Shown here piece by piece: positions 48,132 through 58,962 of a stretch of DNA of 64,000 bases. The translations under genes and the position numbers were made by a program. Each line of letters begins with the position of its first letter. Position 1 is the first letter of the stretch. The stretch is from the NCBI RefSeq assembly GCF_000648615.1, contig NZ_JFZC01000089.1, positions 62,001 to 126,000 of the forward strand. Direction: 5' to 3'. The stretch comes from Sporolactobacillus terrae DSM 11697 (GTDB lineage Bacteria > Bacillota > Bacilli > Bacillales > Sporolactobacillaceae). Below the pieces are notes generated by a model, which saw only the letters and a program-made list of their open reading frames with translations, searched no databases and was not told the origin of the DNA.

Positions 48132-48163
48132 GATATACTAACTATTATTACCTAGTCTTAACT
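48132..48163 (+). promoter_or_regulatory. fapR promoter and FapR operator
   Basis: An extended -10, TGATATACT, begins near 48131. Overlapping and following it, ACTATTATTACCTAGTCTTA (48139-48158) fits the FapR operator (TTAGTACCTAGTCTTAA form known at B. subtilis fapR). FapR released by malonyl-CoA should relieve repression of its own fapR-fabD-fabG operon. Confidence 0.75.
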
Positions 48164-48205
48164 CCAAATTGCTGGCAGTTAGGACGAGACGGCGGTGGCC
48201 AGTTG

Positions 48206-48781
48206 ATGAGAAAAAGCAAGAAAGACAGACAGGAAACGTTAAAAAAAACGATTGATGAGAATCCGTTTATTACTGATGATGAACTGGCAAAGAAGTTTTC
48301 GGTGAGTGTACAGACGATTCGCCTTGATCGAATGGAACTATCCATCCCTGAACTCAGGGAGCGAATTAAACACGTCGCCAAACGGCAATTCGATGATGTT
48401 AAAGCCCTTCATAAAGAAGAAGTGATTGGAGATATCCTTGATCTACAGTTGGATGCAAGTGCCATTTCGATTCTTGAGATTACCCCTGATTTTGTTTTTT
48501 CAAGAACGGGGATCGCGCGTGGACATCATTTGTTTGCACAGGCCAATTCGCTTGCTGTAGCAGTGATTAATGACGCATTGGCTCTGACATCGAAAGCTGA
48601 AATTCAATTTATGCGGCCAGTAAAATCCGGTGAGCGCGTGGTCGCGAAAGCCAAGGTCATGCGTAAGGAACGGGTGCGAACAATCGTTGAAGTCAATAGC
48701 TATTCTGGTCGAGATCATGTTTTTAAAGGTGTATTTACGATGTTTCGTGCGCACGGAGGAAAAGAGCGGGCGGAAGAGTGA
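48206..48781 (+). CDS. fapR: Fatty acid and phospholipid biosynthesis repressor FapR
   Basis: Malonyl-CoA-responsive repressor. It has 191 residues: an N-terminal helix-turn-helix ([32 protein letters not shown] seen in parts) and a hot-dog effector domain ([20 protein letters not shown]). ATG 48206 or TTG 48203 would both work; the first matches the family N-terminus. It heads the operon, but plsX, normally second, is absent here. Confidence 0.95.
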   Translation: MRKSKKDRQETLKKTIDENPFITDDELAKKFSVSVQTIRLDRMELSIPELRERIKHVAKRQFDDVKALHKEEVIGDILDLQLDASAISILEITPDFVFSRTGIARGHHLFAQANSLAVAVINDALALTSKAEIQFMRPVKSGERVVAKAKVMRKERVRTIVEVNSYSGRDHVFKGVFTMFRAHGGKERAEE

Positions 48782-48844
48782 GCGTTCAGCTGCTCTTTCG
48801 CTTGTTTTGCCACGATGAATCATTCTAGTGGAGGTTGATGTGTT

Positions 48845-49792
48845 GTGAGTAAGATTGCATTTGTTTTTCCGGGGCAAGGATCACAGTCAGTGGGCATGGG
48901 TGCAGATTTGTTGGATGTTTATCCAGAAGCTAAAGCAATGTTTGAAGCGGCCGACAAACGTTTATCCTTTCCGTTAACCGAGCTGATCATGAACGGTCCC
49001 GATGATCAATTAAAGAAAACCGAGAATACACAACCGGCACTACTGACTGTAAGTGCAGTGCTATATACATTGCTGAAAAAGCAAGGCATTAAAGCGGATT
49101 ACTTAGCCGGTCACAGCCTTGGAGAATACAGTGCGTTGTTTGCCGGCGGAGTTCTTGGATTTGAGGATGCCGTGCAGGCGGTAAGAGAACGCGGACGCTT
49201 AATGGAGGCCGCTGTGCCTGCAGGTCAAGGAACAATGGCAGCCGTTTTAGGACTTGATGCAAATCAATTATCCACCCTTTGTGCCGATGTATCAAAAGCA
49301 GGAGAATCTGTACAAACGGCGAATATTAACTGTCCGGGACAAATTGTCATTTCGGGAACGGTTTCAGGCGTTGAGCAAGCGTCCAAACGTGCAGTCGAAG
49401 CCGGTGCTCGTCGCGTGATTCCCCTTTCAGTGAGCGGTCCCTTTCACTCCGCTTTAATGAAACCGGCAGCCGAAAACATGCGAGCCGTTCTGGATCACCT
49501 TCCGGTTCAGAATGCGAAAATTGCTGTTATTGCAAACAGCACGGCTAAAGAAGAATCGGAAGCGGATGAAATTCGTCATCATTTAATTGAACAGATTTAT
49601 TCGCCGGTACGCTGGACAGAAAGCGTTGAGCGGCTGATTGAATTGGGCGTTGATACATTTGTTGAAGTTGGTCCCGGGAAAGTACTTTCCGGTTTAATTC
49701 GTAAGATTAATCGTAAAGCAACGACCATCCAAGTTCATGACGTTCAAAGTTTGCAAAATGCAGTTGAAAAACTGAAGGAGCGTGTATCCTAA
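48845..49792 (+). CDS. fabD: Malonyl-CoA:ACP transacylase
   Basis: Loads malonyl groups onto acyl carrier protein. It has 315 residues with [14 protein letters not shown] and the active-site [10 protein letters not shown] (Ser91), and a second-half His in SGPFHSALM. The start is GTG, eight bases after GTGGAGG. Follows fapR and precedes fabG by two bases, in the FapR-controlled operon. Confidence 0.97.
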   Translation: MSKIAFVFPGQGSQSVGMGADLLDVYPEAKAMFEAADKRLSFPLTELIMNGPDDQLKKTENTQPALLTVSAVLYTLLKKQGIKADYLAGHSLGEYSALFAGGVLGFEDAVQAVRERGRLMEAAVPAGQGTMAAVLGLDANQLSTLCADVSKAGESVQTANINCPGQIVISGTVSGVEQASKRAVEAGARRVIPLSVSGPFHSALMKPAAENMRAVLDHLPVQNAKIAVIANSTAKEESEADEIRHHLIEQIYSPVRWTESVERLIELGVDTFVEVGPGKVLSGLIRKINRKATTIQVHDVQSLQNAVEKLKERVS

Positions 49793-49794
49793 AC

Positions 49795-50541
49795 ATGGCA
49801 CTTGAAGGAAAGATTGCCCTCGTCACGGGCGCTTCTAGAGGTATTGGCAGAGCAATTGCGTTAAAGCTTGCGCAACTCGGCGCTTCTGTCATTGTCAATT
49901 ATTCAGGAAGCAAAACAAGAGCAGAGGACACCGCAGCAGAAATCCGCAGTACAGGCAGCGAAGCGCTTGTCTGGCAATGTGACATAGCCGATGAGCAAGC
50001 GGTTCAAAAAATGATAAAAGCAGCGATAGCGCATTTTGGAAAGATCGATATACTCGTTAATAATGCAGGAATTACGCGCGACGGATTGTTGATGCGCATG
50101 AAGGAAGCGGATTGGGATGCGGTTTTGAATACCAATCTAAAAGGTGTATTTTTAGCAACAAAAGCGGTTATTCGGCCAATGATGCGCCAAAAACAGGGAA
50201 GAATTATTAATGTAGCTTCTGTCGTCGGCATTTTAGGAAATGCCGGACAAGCGAACTATGTTGCCGCAAAGGCGGGTGTCATCGGTTTAACCAAATCTAC
50301 AGCGCGGGAAGTCGCGTCTCGTGGGATAACGGTTAATGCCGTCGCACCTGGTTTTATCGTCACCGATATGACGGATCAATTGCCTGAAGAAGTAAAAGAC
50401 AAGATGAAACAGGAGATTCCGCTTGGCCAACTTGGCACGCCAAAGGATGTCGCTAATGTTGTCGCCTTCCTTGCATCAGAAGATAGCAAATACATGACGG
50501 GGCAAACATTAAGTATTGACGGCGGTATGTCAATGCAATAA
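49795..50541 (+). CDS. fabG: 3-oxoacyl-ACP reductase FabG
   Basis: NADPH-dependent short-chain dehydrogenase of fatty-acid elongation. It has 248 residues with the TGASRGIG nucleotide motif (11-18), NNAG and the catalytic Ser142, Tyr155 and Lys159 (YVAAK). The ATG follows AGGAGCG. It is followed 114 bases later by acpP. Confidence 0.97.
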   Translation: MALEGKIALVTGASRGIGRAIALKLAQLGASVIVNYSGSKTRAEDTAAEIRSTGSEALVWQCDIADEQAVQKMIKAAIAHFGKIDILVNNAGITRDGLLMRMKEADWDAVLNTNLKGVFLATKAVIRPMMRQKQGRIINVASVVGILGNAGQANYVAAKAGVIGLTKSTAREVASRGITVNAVAPGFIVTDMTDQLPEEVKDKMKQEIPLGQLGTPKDVANVVAFLASEDSKYMTGQTLSIDGGMSMQ

Positions 50542-50655
50542 AATAATTGAGGTATGCTTGAAAAAAAGAGGCTTGGGCAACAGAAGAAATGTCGCACTGA
50601 AAGAAACTGCAGATGTTTTCCAGGTGGAAGGTGCCCCTCGAGAGGAGGTGAAGAC

Positions 50656-50898
50656 ATGGCAGCAGAAGATGTTTTGACACGTGTCAAGAAGATCGTTGTT
50701 GATCGATTGGGCGTAGACGAAGCAGACGTGAAGACTGAAGCTTCATTTAAAGAAGATCTCGACGCAGATTCACTTGACATTGTAGAACTTGTCATGGAAC
50801 TTGAAGATGAATTTAATTTGGAAATCTCCGATGAAGATGCGGAAAAGATTCAAACCGTCGGTGACGTCGTATCTTACATAGAGAACCATAAATCCTGA
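50656..50898 (+). CDS. acpP: Acyl carrier protein
   Basis: An 80-residue acidic four-helix carrier with the phosphopantetheine site Ser39 in [12 protein letters not shown]. It carries growing acyl chains for the Fab enzymes encoded upstream. ATG 50656 follows AGAGGAGGTG. The 114-base spacer after fabG may hold an extra promoter. A strong terminator follows. Confidence 0.97.
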   Translation: MAAEDVLTRVKKIVVDRLGVDEADVKTEASFKEDLDADSLDIVELVMELEDEFNLEISDEDAEKIQTVGDVVSYIENHKS

Positions 50899-50916
50899 GA
50901 TTCTCTAAACCCATGG

Positions 50917-50968
50917 GTCCCGTTTTTATAAATCCGTTTATAAGGGCGGGACTTCTTATTTTTTATTG
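50917..50968 (+). terminator. Terminator after acpP
   Basis: GTCCCG / CGGGAC and TTATAAA / TTTATAA stems with an internal TTT/GGG loop, followed by a T-rich tail (TTCTTATTTTTTATT). Confidence 0.85.
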
Positions 50969-51013
50969 AATTGGGAAGAATGGATTTTGCGTTTGTTATC
51001 GGAGGTGATGTGT

Positions 51014-51742
51014 GTGCCAAGTTCAAAAAAAGAACTGAGCCACGAAAAAGAAGTAACGAAAAGGTTGCATCATTTTCTTGATGATTTTTCCTTTTCCTTT
51101 CAAAATGAATCAATATTAAAACAAGCATTTACGCATTCATCTTATGTGAATGAGCACCGTCGAGAGTCTCAGGATGATTACGAGCGACTCGAATTTCTTG
51201 GGGATGCGGTATTAGAGCTACTGATTTCGCAGCACTTATTTAAGAACTATCCTGAATTGTCTGAGGGAGATATGACAAAACTTCGCGCTGCAATCGTCTG
51301 CGAAACGGGCTTGTTTCAATTTGCTTCTTCGCTTTCCTTCGAAGAAATGATTTTTCTTGGCAGAGGTGAAGAAGTAACCGGGGGAAGAAAACGTCCTTCG
51401 TTGCTCGCGGATGTATTCGAAGCATTTGTTGGTGCGCTTTATCTCGATCAGGGACTTCAAGAGGTTGAGCGGTTTTTAGAAAAAGTCGTATATCCAAGAA
51501 TCAGCGACGGTTCTTTTTCCCATGTGATGGATTACAAGAGTCAGCTTCAAGAAACCGTTCAACGAAAAAATCTTGGTGAACTGGATTATGAACTGATTTC
51601 AGAAAAGGGCCCGGCCCATCATCGCGAGTTTACGTCTCATGTGTTGCTCAATAGCGAAGTGATCGGGAAGGGCAAGGGACACTCAAAGAAAGACTCGGAG
51701 CAGAGCGCGGCATCAAAGGCGCTGAGAAATCTCGCCGAGTAA
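51014..51742 (+). CDS. rnc: Ribonuclease III
   Basis: Double-strand-specific RNase for rRNA and mRNA processing. It has 242 residues: the catalytic domain has [13 protein letters not shown] and [17 protein letters not shown], and the C-terminal dsRNA-binding domain ends [19 protein letters not shown] 51014 is used because GGAGGTG lies six bases before; ATG 51008 inside the site is less likely. A terminator covers the stop codon. Confidence 0.95.
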   Translation: MPSSKKELSHEKEVTKRLHHFLDDFSFSFQNESILKQAFTHSSYVNEHRRESQDDYERLEFLGDAVLELLISQHLFKNYPELSEGDMTKLRAAIVCETGLFQFASSLSFEEMIFLGRGEEVTGGRKRPSLLADVFEAFVGALYLDQGLQEVERFLEKVVYPRISDGSFSHVMDYKSQLQETVQRKNLGELDYELISEKGPAHHREFTSHVLLNSEVIGKGKGHSKKDSEQSAASKALRNLAE

Positions 51743-51778
51743 CAAAAGCAGCCGGGAGATCTCGGCTGCTTTTGTTAC
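51739..51778 (+). terminator. Hairpin over the rnc stop codon
   Basis: A perfect 16-bp stem, GTAACAAAAGCAGCCG (51739-51754) with CGGCTGCTTTTGTTAC (51763-51778). The A and T runs sit inside the stem, so it could act on either strand. Confidence 0.75.
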
Positions 51779-51906
51779 AGGATAAGCGAGAATCGGGTAT
51801 GCTCAAAGGAGCAGTTGATGGTGAGCCCAACTTGCTCTGTCACATGGAAGAAAGAAGCAGACGAAATCAATGAAGATGAATGACGGAATGAAACGGAGGG
51901 ATTGAG

Positions 51907-54900
51907 ATGTTCCTCAAACGATTGGATGTCTCAGGTTTTAAATCGTTTGCCAATAAGACAACGGTTGCATTTGTTCCAGGCGTGACTGCAGTTGTCGGGC
52001 CGAACGGAAGCGGGAAAAGCAATATTACTGAAGCGATCCGCTGGGTGCTTGGGGAGCAGTCGGCCAAATCCCTGCGCGGGTCGAAGATGGAAGATATCAT
52101 TTTTTCAGGAAGCGATGCCAAAAAAGCGGTTAATATGGCTGAGGTTACCCTTACTCTAGAGAATAGTGATCGCTACATTCCAATGGATTACAGCGAAATT
52201 AGTGTAACGCGGAGAGTTTTTCGATCCGGGGAAAGTGAATTTCAACTCAACCGCCAAAGTTGCCGCTTAAAGGATATTGTTGACTTGTTCATGGATTCCG
52301 GATTAGGTAAAGAAGCGTATTCAGTGATCGGCCAAGGAAAAATTGACGAAATTCTAAATAGTAAAGCCGATGAGAAGCGGCGCATTTTTGAAGAAGCATC
52401 AGGCGTACTTAAATATAAATTACGCAAACAGGCTGCAGAAAAACAACTCAATGAATCTGAAGACAGCTTGAATCGTGTTGAGGATATTTTGCATGAATTA
52501 GCGGAACGACTCGAACCTCTAGAACAGCAGGCCTCTGTAGCCAAGGATTATTTAGCGAAAAAAAGCGAACTTGAAGAGGTTGATATTGCTCTGCTCGCTC
52601 ATGATATTGAAACACTTCATCGTGAATGGACACAAACAAAGCAGCAGGTTGACGAATTAAAGACAAAAAAAGAAGCTTTGAGTACTGAGATCGATCAGCA
52701 TGATCACATGTATCGGGACAATCGCTTGGCACTTGAGCAAATTGATCGAACGATTGAAGCAAAGCAAACCGCATGGGCAGAGGCAGGTGAACAACTGGAA
52801 AAGCTGCTTGGAAATCGGCAAGTATTAAATGAACGGAATAAACATGCACAAAGCAGTGCTGAAGAATTGAAGGATCGGATCACCCGGTTAAAGGAACAAT
52901 TAGTCCGCGAAAAAGGACACGTCAAAGAGGCTTTTGCAAAGGATCAACAAGAAGCATCGATTCAGAGAGAACTTCAAAAGCAGCTGTCTGAAAAACAAAA
53001 AAAATTTCATGGCTTTGAACAAAATTTAGATGAACGAATCGAGAAACTGAAAAGCGACTATATTGAAATTCTGAATGAACAAGCATCGATGCGCAATGAG
53101 CGCCGCTACCTAACGGACCAAATTGAATCTTTGAAGACGAAAAAGACTCGCATTCAAACGAATACTGAAGAAGTAAAGAAAGTTGCTGAACAAGCAGGGA
53201 AGCGAAAGAAGGCGCTTGTTGAGAAACTGGAAGCAATGCAAAGAAATGGGAAACAGCTGCAAGTGGACTATGAGCGGTGTCAAACACGACTTGACAAAGG
53301 GCAAAAACGCTATGTGAAAGAGCGTGATGCCGTGGATCAAATCAGCCGGTTTATTGATCAGGCAAAGTCACGAAGGGAACTGCTCGAATCCTTGAAAGAC
53401 GACTATGCCGGCTATTACCAAGGCGTCAAAGTAATCCTAAAGAACCGCAAACGTCTGTCGGGCATTCATGGCGCTGTCGCTGAATTAATCCAGCTGAAAA
53501 AAGCATACAGTACTGCTATTGAGACGGCCTTAGGAGCTTCTTCACAACATGTTGTGGTTTCAGATGAAGCAGCGGGCAGGCAAGCGATACAATTCCTTCG
53601 GCGCAACAAATCCGGACGTGCAACATTTTTGCCATTGTCGGTGATTCGCCCGAAATCAATTGGACGGTCAGAGCGCGCAAATCTGCAACAAATCGATGCT
53701 TTCATTGGTTCTGGTTCGGACCTTGTCACTTGTGCGCCGCAGTATCAAAAAATTATTGATTTTTTACTCGGAACGGTAATTATTTCAAAGCATTTGGAGG
53801 GCGCAAATCAGATCGCTCGGCTCGTGAATTACCGTTACCGAATTGTCACCTTGGAAGGCGATGTTGTTTCGCCAGGAGGTGCGATGACCGGGGGGAGCGC
53901 AAAACAGCGGCAAGCAAGTTTGATCGGCAGAAGTACGGAACTTGATGAACTCAGCCGTCAAATTAAAGAAATGACTGGGAAAAGAGACCAATTACATAAA
54001 GATTTCTCAGAACTTAAAAATCAAATTGCAGCCGATGAACTTGAGACAAATAAAATTCATGCACAGCTGCAGAAGGCACTGGATCAGTATCGTGAGATCG
54101 AGGTTCAGAAACGCGAAGCAGAAGCAGAAGAAAAAGCAGGTCAAGACAAATATCACTTGCTGACTAGAGAGAATGGCGACTTCAACTTAGAACACGAGAA
54201 AGTCAATGCTCGGTTAGCTGAAATTGACCGATTGTCTGTCGAATACGAAAAGAAAGGTACTGATCTTACAGCAGAGATTAGCAGCTTGACAAAGAGCCGT
54301 GAAGATATTGATTCCTCGAAAGCGGCCTTGCAGTCGGAAATTACGTCGCTTAAAGTTAAACTTGCTGAACAGATTCAGATTGCAGCACACCAAAAAGAAC
54401 GTGCCGCACAATCAAAGGCTAAAGTGGATGAACTTGAGGCATCGATTGAAGCATTGCATGCATCGATGCAAGGGATCGATTCTGAAATGGCCGATCAGCA
54501 CATGAATGAAGATAAATTAAAACAACGTATTGCCACTGCAAAAGAAGCAAAAACAGCTCTGGCTGATGAATTAACGTCGATGCGCAAAGAACGCAAAGAA
54601 CGTCAAAGGGCTCTTGCAGATGACGAGTCAATGATTGCAAGCCGGCGCGATACACTGGACCGAATCACTGCGTTATATCAAGAGAAGAATGTGAATCTCG
54701 GTCGAATGGATGTTCAACTGGATCATCTTTTAGATACATTAAGGGATGAGTATGAACTTACGATCGAAGCTGCAAAAGAAAAATACACATTAACGATGGA
54801 TGTTTCCGATGCGCGCAAAAAAGTCAAACTGATTAAGCGAGCGATTGAGGAGCTTGGGACGGTCAATCTTGGCGCCATTGACGAACACAGAGCAGTTCAG

Positions 54901-55476
54901 GAGCGCCATCAGTTTTTGACCAGCCAGAGAGATGATCTGCTGAAAGCGCGTGAGACGCTGAACCATGTCATGACTGAGATGGATCAAGTGGTTGAAAAAC
55001 GCTTCACAGAAACCTTCACACAGATTCGCAAACATTTTCGAACTGTTTTTCAAGAACTGTTCGGCGGTGGACGCGCTGATCTACAGTTGATTGACCCTGA
55101 GGATATGCTGACAAGCGGCGTCGATATTCTTGCTGAACCGCCTGGCAAAAAGCTGCAGAGACTCTCGCTCCTTTCAGGGGGTGAGCGCGCACTAACCGCA
55201 ATTGCGCTTCTCTTTGCCATTTTAAAGGTTCGTCCGGTACCTTTTTGTGTCTTAGATGAAGTGGAAGCAGCACTTGATGATGCCAATGTGGACCGTTATG
55301 CCGCCTTTCTGAAAAAGTTCAGTGCCGAAACACAATTTATCGTGGTGACGCACAGACACGGGACAATGGAACGCTCGGATGTGCTTTACGGCGTTACGAT
55401 GCAGGAATCCGGTGTATCGCGGCTTGTTTCGGTACGCTTGGAAGATACGGAGGAATTACTTACTGTGGGAAGCTAA
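51907..55476 (+). CDS. smc: Chromosome condensation protein SMC
   Basis: Condensin ATPase that loops and resolves sister chromosomes. It has 1189 residues (1186 in B. subtilis): Walker A GPNGSGKSN at 31-39, long coiled coils, a hinge around 500-680 (GAVAELIQLKKAYSTAIETAL), and signature LSGGERALTA near 1088 with Walker B DEVEAALDD near 1113. The ATG follows GGAGGG. It stands upstream of ftsY, as in B. subtilis. Confidence 0.98.
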   Translation: MFLKRLDVSGFKSFANKTTVAFVPGVTAVVGPNGSGKSNITEAIRWVLGEQSAKSLRGSKMEDIIFSGSDAKKAVNMAEVTLTLENSDRYIPMDYSEISVTRRVFRSGESEFQLNRQSCRLKDIVDLFMDSGLGKEAYSVIGQGKIDEILNSKADEKRRIFEEASGVLKYKLRKQAAEKQLNESEDSLNRVEDILHELAERLEPLEQQASVAKDYLAKKSELEEVDIALLAHDIETLHREWTQTKQQVDELKTKKEALSTEIDQHDHMYRDNRLALEQIDRTIEAKQTAWAEAGEQLEKLLGNRQVLNERNKHAQSSAEELKDRITRLKEQLVREKGHVKEAFAKDQQEASIQRELQKQLSEKQKKFHGFEQNLDERIEKLKSDYIEILNEQASMRNERRYLTDQIESLKTKKTRIQTNTEEVKKVAEQAGKRKKALVEKLEAMQRNGKQLQVDYERCQTRLDKGQKRYVKERDAVDQISRFIDQAKSRRELLESLKDDYAGYYQGVKVILKNRKRLSGIHGAVAELIQLKKAYSTAIETALGASSQHVVVSDEAAGRQAIQFLRRNKSGRATFLPLSVIRPKSIGRSERANLQQIDAFIGSGSDLVTCAPQYQKIIDFLLGTVIISKHLEGANQIARLVNYRYRIVTLEGDVVSPGGAMTGGSAKQRQASLIGRSTELDELSRQIKEMTGKRDQLHKDFSELKNQIAADELETNKIHAQLQKALDQYREIEVQKREAEAEEKAGQDKYHLLTRENGDFNLEHEKVNARLAEIDRLSVEYEKKGTDLTAEISSLTKSREDIDSSKAALQSEITSLKVKLAEQIQIAAHQKERAAQSKAKVDELEASIEALHASMQGIDSEMADQHMNEDKLKQRIATAKEAKTALADELTSMRKERKERQRALADDESMIASRRDTLDRITALYQEKNVNLGRMDVQLDHLLDTLRDEYELTIEAAKEKYTLTMDVSDARKKVKLIKRAIEELGTVNLGAIDEHRAVQERHQFLTSQRDDLLKARETLNHVMTEMDQVVEKRFTETFTQIRKHFRTVFQELFGGGRADLQLIDPEDMLTSGVDILAEPPGKKLQRLSLLSGGERALTAIALLFAILKVRPVPFCVLDEVEAALDDANVDRYAAFLKKFSAETQFIVVTHRHGTMERSDVLYGVTMQESGVSRLVSVRLEDTEELLTVGS

Positions 55477-55528
55477 CACGTTTTGGCACGCGTAGTGCAA
55501 AACGCGCATATAACGAGGAGGAGTAAAG

Positions 55529-56530
55529 ATGAACTTCTTTAATAAAATGAAAGATAAATTAACAGGAAAAAGCACCGCAATGAACGAAAAGTTCAAGGAT
55601 GGATTAACGAAAACAAGAAAAACATTCGCCGAGCGCATGAATCAGCTTGTCAAAAGATATCGCAAGGTTGATGAGGACTTTTTCGATGAGCTGGAAGAAA
55701 TACTCATTGAATCCGATGTTGGCATGAATACGGTAATGGATTTAGTGGATCGGCTCAAAGATGAATCACGCGCACGCAACATTAAAGATACGGACAAATT
55801 GAAGGACGTTATTGTTGAAGTGCTTGCTGAGTTCTTGACAAAAGACAATGAAGAAACCAAACTCAACATGAATCCGAACGGTTTGACAGTGATCCTTGTG
55901 GTCGGCGTAAATGGCGCGGGAAAAACGACCACGGTTGGTAAATTAGCCGGGCGATTGAAAAATGAGGGAAAACATGTACTGCTGGCTGCTGCCGATACAT
56001 TCAGGGCAGGAGCCATTGAGCAGCTTCAAGTTTGGGGCGACCGAACCGGTATTGACGTCATAAAGCATCAAGAAGGATCCGATCCGGCTTCTGTTGTCTA
56101 TGATGCCATGCAGGCCGCTAAGTCGCGAAAAGTTGATGTGCTTATCTGTGACACGGCCGGAAGATTGCAAAATAAAGTGAATTTAATGAAGGAACTTGAA
56201 AAAATTAAGCGCGTCATTTCAAGAGAGTGCCCCGGAGCGCCGCATGAAGTACTTCTCGTGCTTGATGCGACGACCGGGCAGAATGCATTAAGCCAAGCAA
56301 AACTTTTCCGCCAAGCGTCAGAGGTCACCGGAATTGCACTGACAAAGCTAGATGGAACCGCAAAAGGCGGTATTGTACTTGCCATTCGTAATGAGATGGA
56401 TATTCCAGTGAAGTTAGTCGGGCTCGGCGAACAGCTGAATGATTTACAGACGTTTGATGCAGATGCTTTCCTTTATGGACTATTCTCGGAACTTTTTCAG
56501 AATGAGAACGAAGATACGGAAGACCAATAA
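55529..56530 (+). CDS. ftsY: Signal recognition particle receptor FtsY
   Basis: GTPase that docks SRP-ribosome complexes at the membrane. It has 333 residues with an N domain (1-100) and a G domain with GVNGAGKTTTVGKLA (about 126-140), DTAGRLQNK and TKLDGTAKGG. The N-terminal acidic region is short, as in Bacillales. The ATG follows GAGGAGGAG. Confidence 0.97.
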   Translation: MNFFNKMKDKLTGKSTAMNEKFKDGLTKTRKTFAERMNQLVKRYRKVDEDFFDELEEILIESDVGMNTVMDLVDRLKDESRARNIKDTDKLKDVIVEVLAEFLTKDNEETKLNMNPNGLTVILVVGVNGAGKTTTVGKLAGRLKNEGKHVLLAAADTFRAGAIEQLQVWGDRTGIDVIKHQEGSDPASVVYDAMQAAKSRKVDVLICDTAGRLQNKVNLMKELEKIKRVISRECPGAPHEVLLVLDATTGQNALSQAKLFRQASEVTGIALTKLDGTAKGGIVLAIRNEMDIPVKLVGLGEQLNDLQTFDADAFLYGLFSELFQNENEDTEDQ

Positions 56531-56551
56531 TGCACTCCTCATTAAGAAAAC

Positions 56552-56580
56552 TTGACACGGATACGAAAAAACTGTATGAT
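56552..56580 (+). promoter_or_regulatory. Sigma-A promoter of ylxM-ffh
   Basis: TTGACA (56552-56557), a 17-base spacer and TATGAT (56575-56580), about 44 bases before ylxM. It is close to consensus. Confidence 0.8.
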
Positions 56581-56623
56581 TTACCAGTAAAGTAAAAAGC
56601 CTTTACAGTCAAGGGGATTTGCT

Positions 56624-56959
56624 ATGCTTGAGAAGGTTTTACGCGTTAACGCCCTATATGATTTTTATCAGCCGCTTCTCACCCCGAAACAACAGGAGTA
56701 TCTCAATCTTTACTATCTCAATGATTTTTCTCTTGGGGAAATTGCGGAAAAAAGTCAAGTAACGAGACAAGCTGTTCATGACAACTTGAAGCGGGCGGAA
56801 CATGCTCTCGAAGCGTTTGAGGAAAAGCTTGGGTTGTTTCGCAAACATGAGGTTCGCCTTTCCGTAATTTCGAAAATGAGGGCACTATCCGGTCATTTAA
56901 ATAGTGAAGAACGTGAAAAACTAGATTCTTTTCTCAATGAACTGGAGAATTTAGATTAG
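56624..56959 (+). CDS. ylxM: SRP-associated helix-turn-helix protein YlxM
   Basis: A 111-residue protein of the YlxM/p13 family. It has a sigma-like helix-turn-helix, [23 protein letters not shown]. In other Firmicutes YlxM modulates Ffh GTPase activity; no enzyme activity is claimed. The ATG follows AAGGGGAT. It lies 12 bases before ffh, its usual partner. Confidence 0.95.
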   Translation: MLEKVLRVNALYDFYQPLLTPKQQEYLNLYYLNDFSLGEIAEKSQVTRQAVHDNLKRAEHALEAFEEKLGLFRKHEVRLSVISKMRALSGHLNSEEREKLDSFLNELENLD

Positions 56960-56971
56960 GATGTGAGAAGT

Positions 56972-58315
56972 ATGGCATTTGAAAGTCTTTCGGACAGATT
57001 GCAAGCGACGATGAAAAAGATTCGCGGCAGAGGCAAAGTCTCCGAGAATGATGTCAAACAAATGATGCGTGAAATACGCCTTGCACTTCTTGAAGCCGAT
57101 GTTAATTTTAAGGTTGTAAAAGCCTTTATTAAAAAGGTTCAAGAGCGGGCGGTCGGTCAGGAAGTTATGAAAAGTCTGACCCCGGGTCAGCAGATCATAA
57201 AAGTCGTTCAAGAAGAGCTTACCGAGCTGATGGGCGGCGAGCAGACCAAACTGAACTTTTCTTTGAAACCGCCAACGGTGCTTCTTTTTGTTGGCCTTCA
57301 AGGGGCAGGTAAAACGACCTCTGCAGCAAAACTTGCCAACCATATTCGAAAGAACAATAATAAAAAGCCGCTGATGATTGCAGCAGATATCTATCGTCCT
57401 GCAGCGATAAAGCAGTTACAGACGTTAGGGGCACAGTTAAGCATTCCGGTATTTTCACTTGGCGATCAAGTTAACCCGGTTGATATTGTTCGTCAAGGTA
57501 TGGATCAGGCAAGGGCGGATCACAATGATTTGGTGATCATTGATACTGCCGGTCGGCTTCACATTGATGAAGGATTAATGAATGAACTGGACCAGATTAA
57601 GGAAGTCAGTCATCCAGATGAAGTTTTTCTTGTCGTCGATGCGATGACCGGACAGGATGCCGTTAACGTTGCCCGTGCGTTCAATGATCGTTTGGATCTC
57701 ACAGGGGTCATTATGACCAAACTTGATGGCGATACACGTGGCGGAGCAGCCTTGTCGATTCGCTCAGTCACTGGTAAGCCGATTAAGTTCGTCGGTATGG
57801 GCGAGAAGATGGATGCACTTGAACCTTTTCATCCGGATCGCATGGCTTCGCGAATTCTTGGTATGGGCGATGTCCTCTCGCTGATTGAAAAAGCTCAGGC
57901 AACAATTGACGAAGAAAAAGCGCGCGATATGCAGCAAAAGCTGCTCTCGGTGAGCTTTACCTTTGACGATTTTCTTGAGCAAATTGGTCAGGTTCGTAAT
58001 ATGGGACCACTCGAAGATCTGCTTGCGATGATGCCTGGAGCAAATAAGTTCAAAGGCATGAAAAACATGCAGATTGACGAGAAAAAGATTGATCAGACAG
58101 AGGCCATTATCCGTTCCATGACATCCCATGAGAAAACGGAGCCGGAGATTATTAATGCAAGTCGCAAAAAGCGGATTGCACTCGGGAGCGGAACCTCTGT
58201 CGCTGATGTCAATCGCCTGCTCAAACAGTTCAAGGACATGAAAAAAATGATGAAACAGTTTATGGGCAAGGCAAAAGGCAAGAAACGCAATCCTTTTAAT
58301 TTACCATTTATGTAA
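56972..58315 (+). CDS. ffh: Signal recognition particle GTPase Ffh
   Basis: SRP54 homologue that binds signal peptides and 4.5S RNA. It has 447 residues: an N domain ([14 protein letters not shown]), G domain with [15 protein letters not shown] (about residue 108), [10 protein letters not shown] and [11 protein letters not shown], and a methionine-rich M domain after residue 300, ending [16 protein letters not shown] 56972 follows GGATGTGAG; GTG 56963 is inside that site. Confidence 0.98.
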   Translation: MAFESLSDRLQATMKKIRGRGKVSENDVKQMMREIRLALLEADVNFKVVKAFIKKVQERAVGQEVMKSLTPGQQIIKVVQEELTELMGGEQTKLNFSLKPPTVLLFVGLQGAGKTTSAAKLANHIRKNNNKKPLMIAADIYRPAAIKQLQTLGAQLSIPVFSLGDQVNPVDIVRQGMDQARADHNDLVIIDTAGRLHIDEGLMNELDQIKEVSHPDEVFLVVDAMTGQDAVNVARAFNDRLDLTGVIMTKLDGDTRGGAALSIRSVTGKPIKFVGMGEKMDALEPFHPDRMASRILGMGDVLSLIEKAQATIDEEKARDMQQKLLSVSFTFDDFLEQIGQVRNMGPLEDLLAMMPGANKFKGMKNMQIDEKKIDQTEAIIRSMTSHEKTEPEIINASRKKRIALGSGTSVADVNRLLKQFKDMKKMMKQFMGKAKGKKRNPFNLPFM

Positions 58316-58353
58316 GTCCATTAAATTTGATTAAAATTAGGAGTTGTTCGATT

Positions 58354-58626
58354 ATGTCAGTTAAAATTCGTCTCAAACGCATGGGTGCTAAGAAGCGTCC
58401 TTTCTACAGAGTTGTTGTTGCAGACTCACGTTCACCGCGTGACGGTCGTTTTATCGAAGAAATCGGTACGTACAATCCGGTAGCAACACCGAAATCGTTC
58501 ACGGTTGATGAAGAAAAAGCACTGGATTGGCTGCAAAAAGGTGCCCAACCGTCGGACACGGTGCGCAACCTGTTCTCTAAAGAAGGGCTTATGGAGAAAT
58601 TCCACCTTGCGAAACTACAAAAATAA
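58354..58626 (+). CDS. rpsP: 30S ribosomal protein S16
   Basis: A 90-residue S16 with [20 protein letters not shown] and the [13 protein letters not shown] segment, the same length as B. subtilis. ATG 58354 follows TTAGGAG ten bases before. It lies between ffh and khpA as usual. Confidence 0.98.
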   Translation: MSVKIRLKRMGAKKRPFYRVVVADSRSPRDGRFIEEIGTYNPVATPKSFTVDEEKALDWLQKGAQPSDTVRNLFSKEGLMEKFHLAKLQK

Positions 58627-58646
58627 TGATTGAGGGCGGCAGATGA

Positions 58647-58880
58647 ATGGAAGCATTAATTAAAGCCATTGTATTTCCGCTCATTGATGATTATGAACAT
58701 GTTCAGATTAAGAAACGGGTAACGCCGGACCGTGTGACGACCTATGTGCTTACAGTTGCCAAACCGGACATGGGAAGAATTATTGGCAAACACGGTCAAG
58801 TTGCTGAGGCTGTGAGATCAATCATTTCCGCGGTTGGCAATGCGAACGGTATAAAAACCCGTTTCTTAATCCGAGAATAA
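58647..58880 (+). CDS. khpA: KH-domain RNA-binding protein KhpA (YlqC)
   Basis: A 77-residue single KH-domain protein with GRIIGKHGQVAEAVRSIIS. In other Firmicutes KhpA pairs with KhpB to bind RNA and affect division; whether so here is unknown. The ATG at 58647 follows GAGGGCGG. ylqD, usually next, is absent and a terminator follows instead. Confidence 0.94.
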   Translation: MEALIKAIVFPLIDDYEHVQIKKRVTPDRVTTYVLTVAKPDMGRIIGKHGQVAEAVRSIISAVGNANGIKTRFLIRE

Positions 58881-58884
58881 CCAA

Positions 58885-58919
58885 GAAAAAGAGAAGGGGA
58901 ATGTGCCCTTCTCTTTTTC
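58885..58919 (+). terminator. Terminator between khpA and rimM
   Basis: A perfect 14-bp stem, GAAAAAGAGAAGGG (58885-58898) with CCCTTCTCTTTTTC (58906-58919). The A and T runs are in the stem arms, so it could work on both strands. Confidence 0.75.
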
Positions 58920-58962
58920 GCCATACATAACCCCGCAGCATTATACCCAAGGAGGCTCATCA

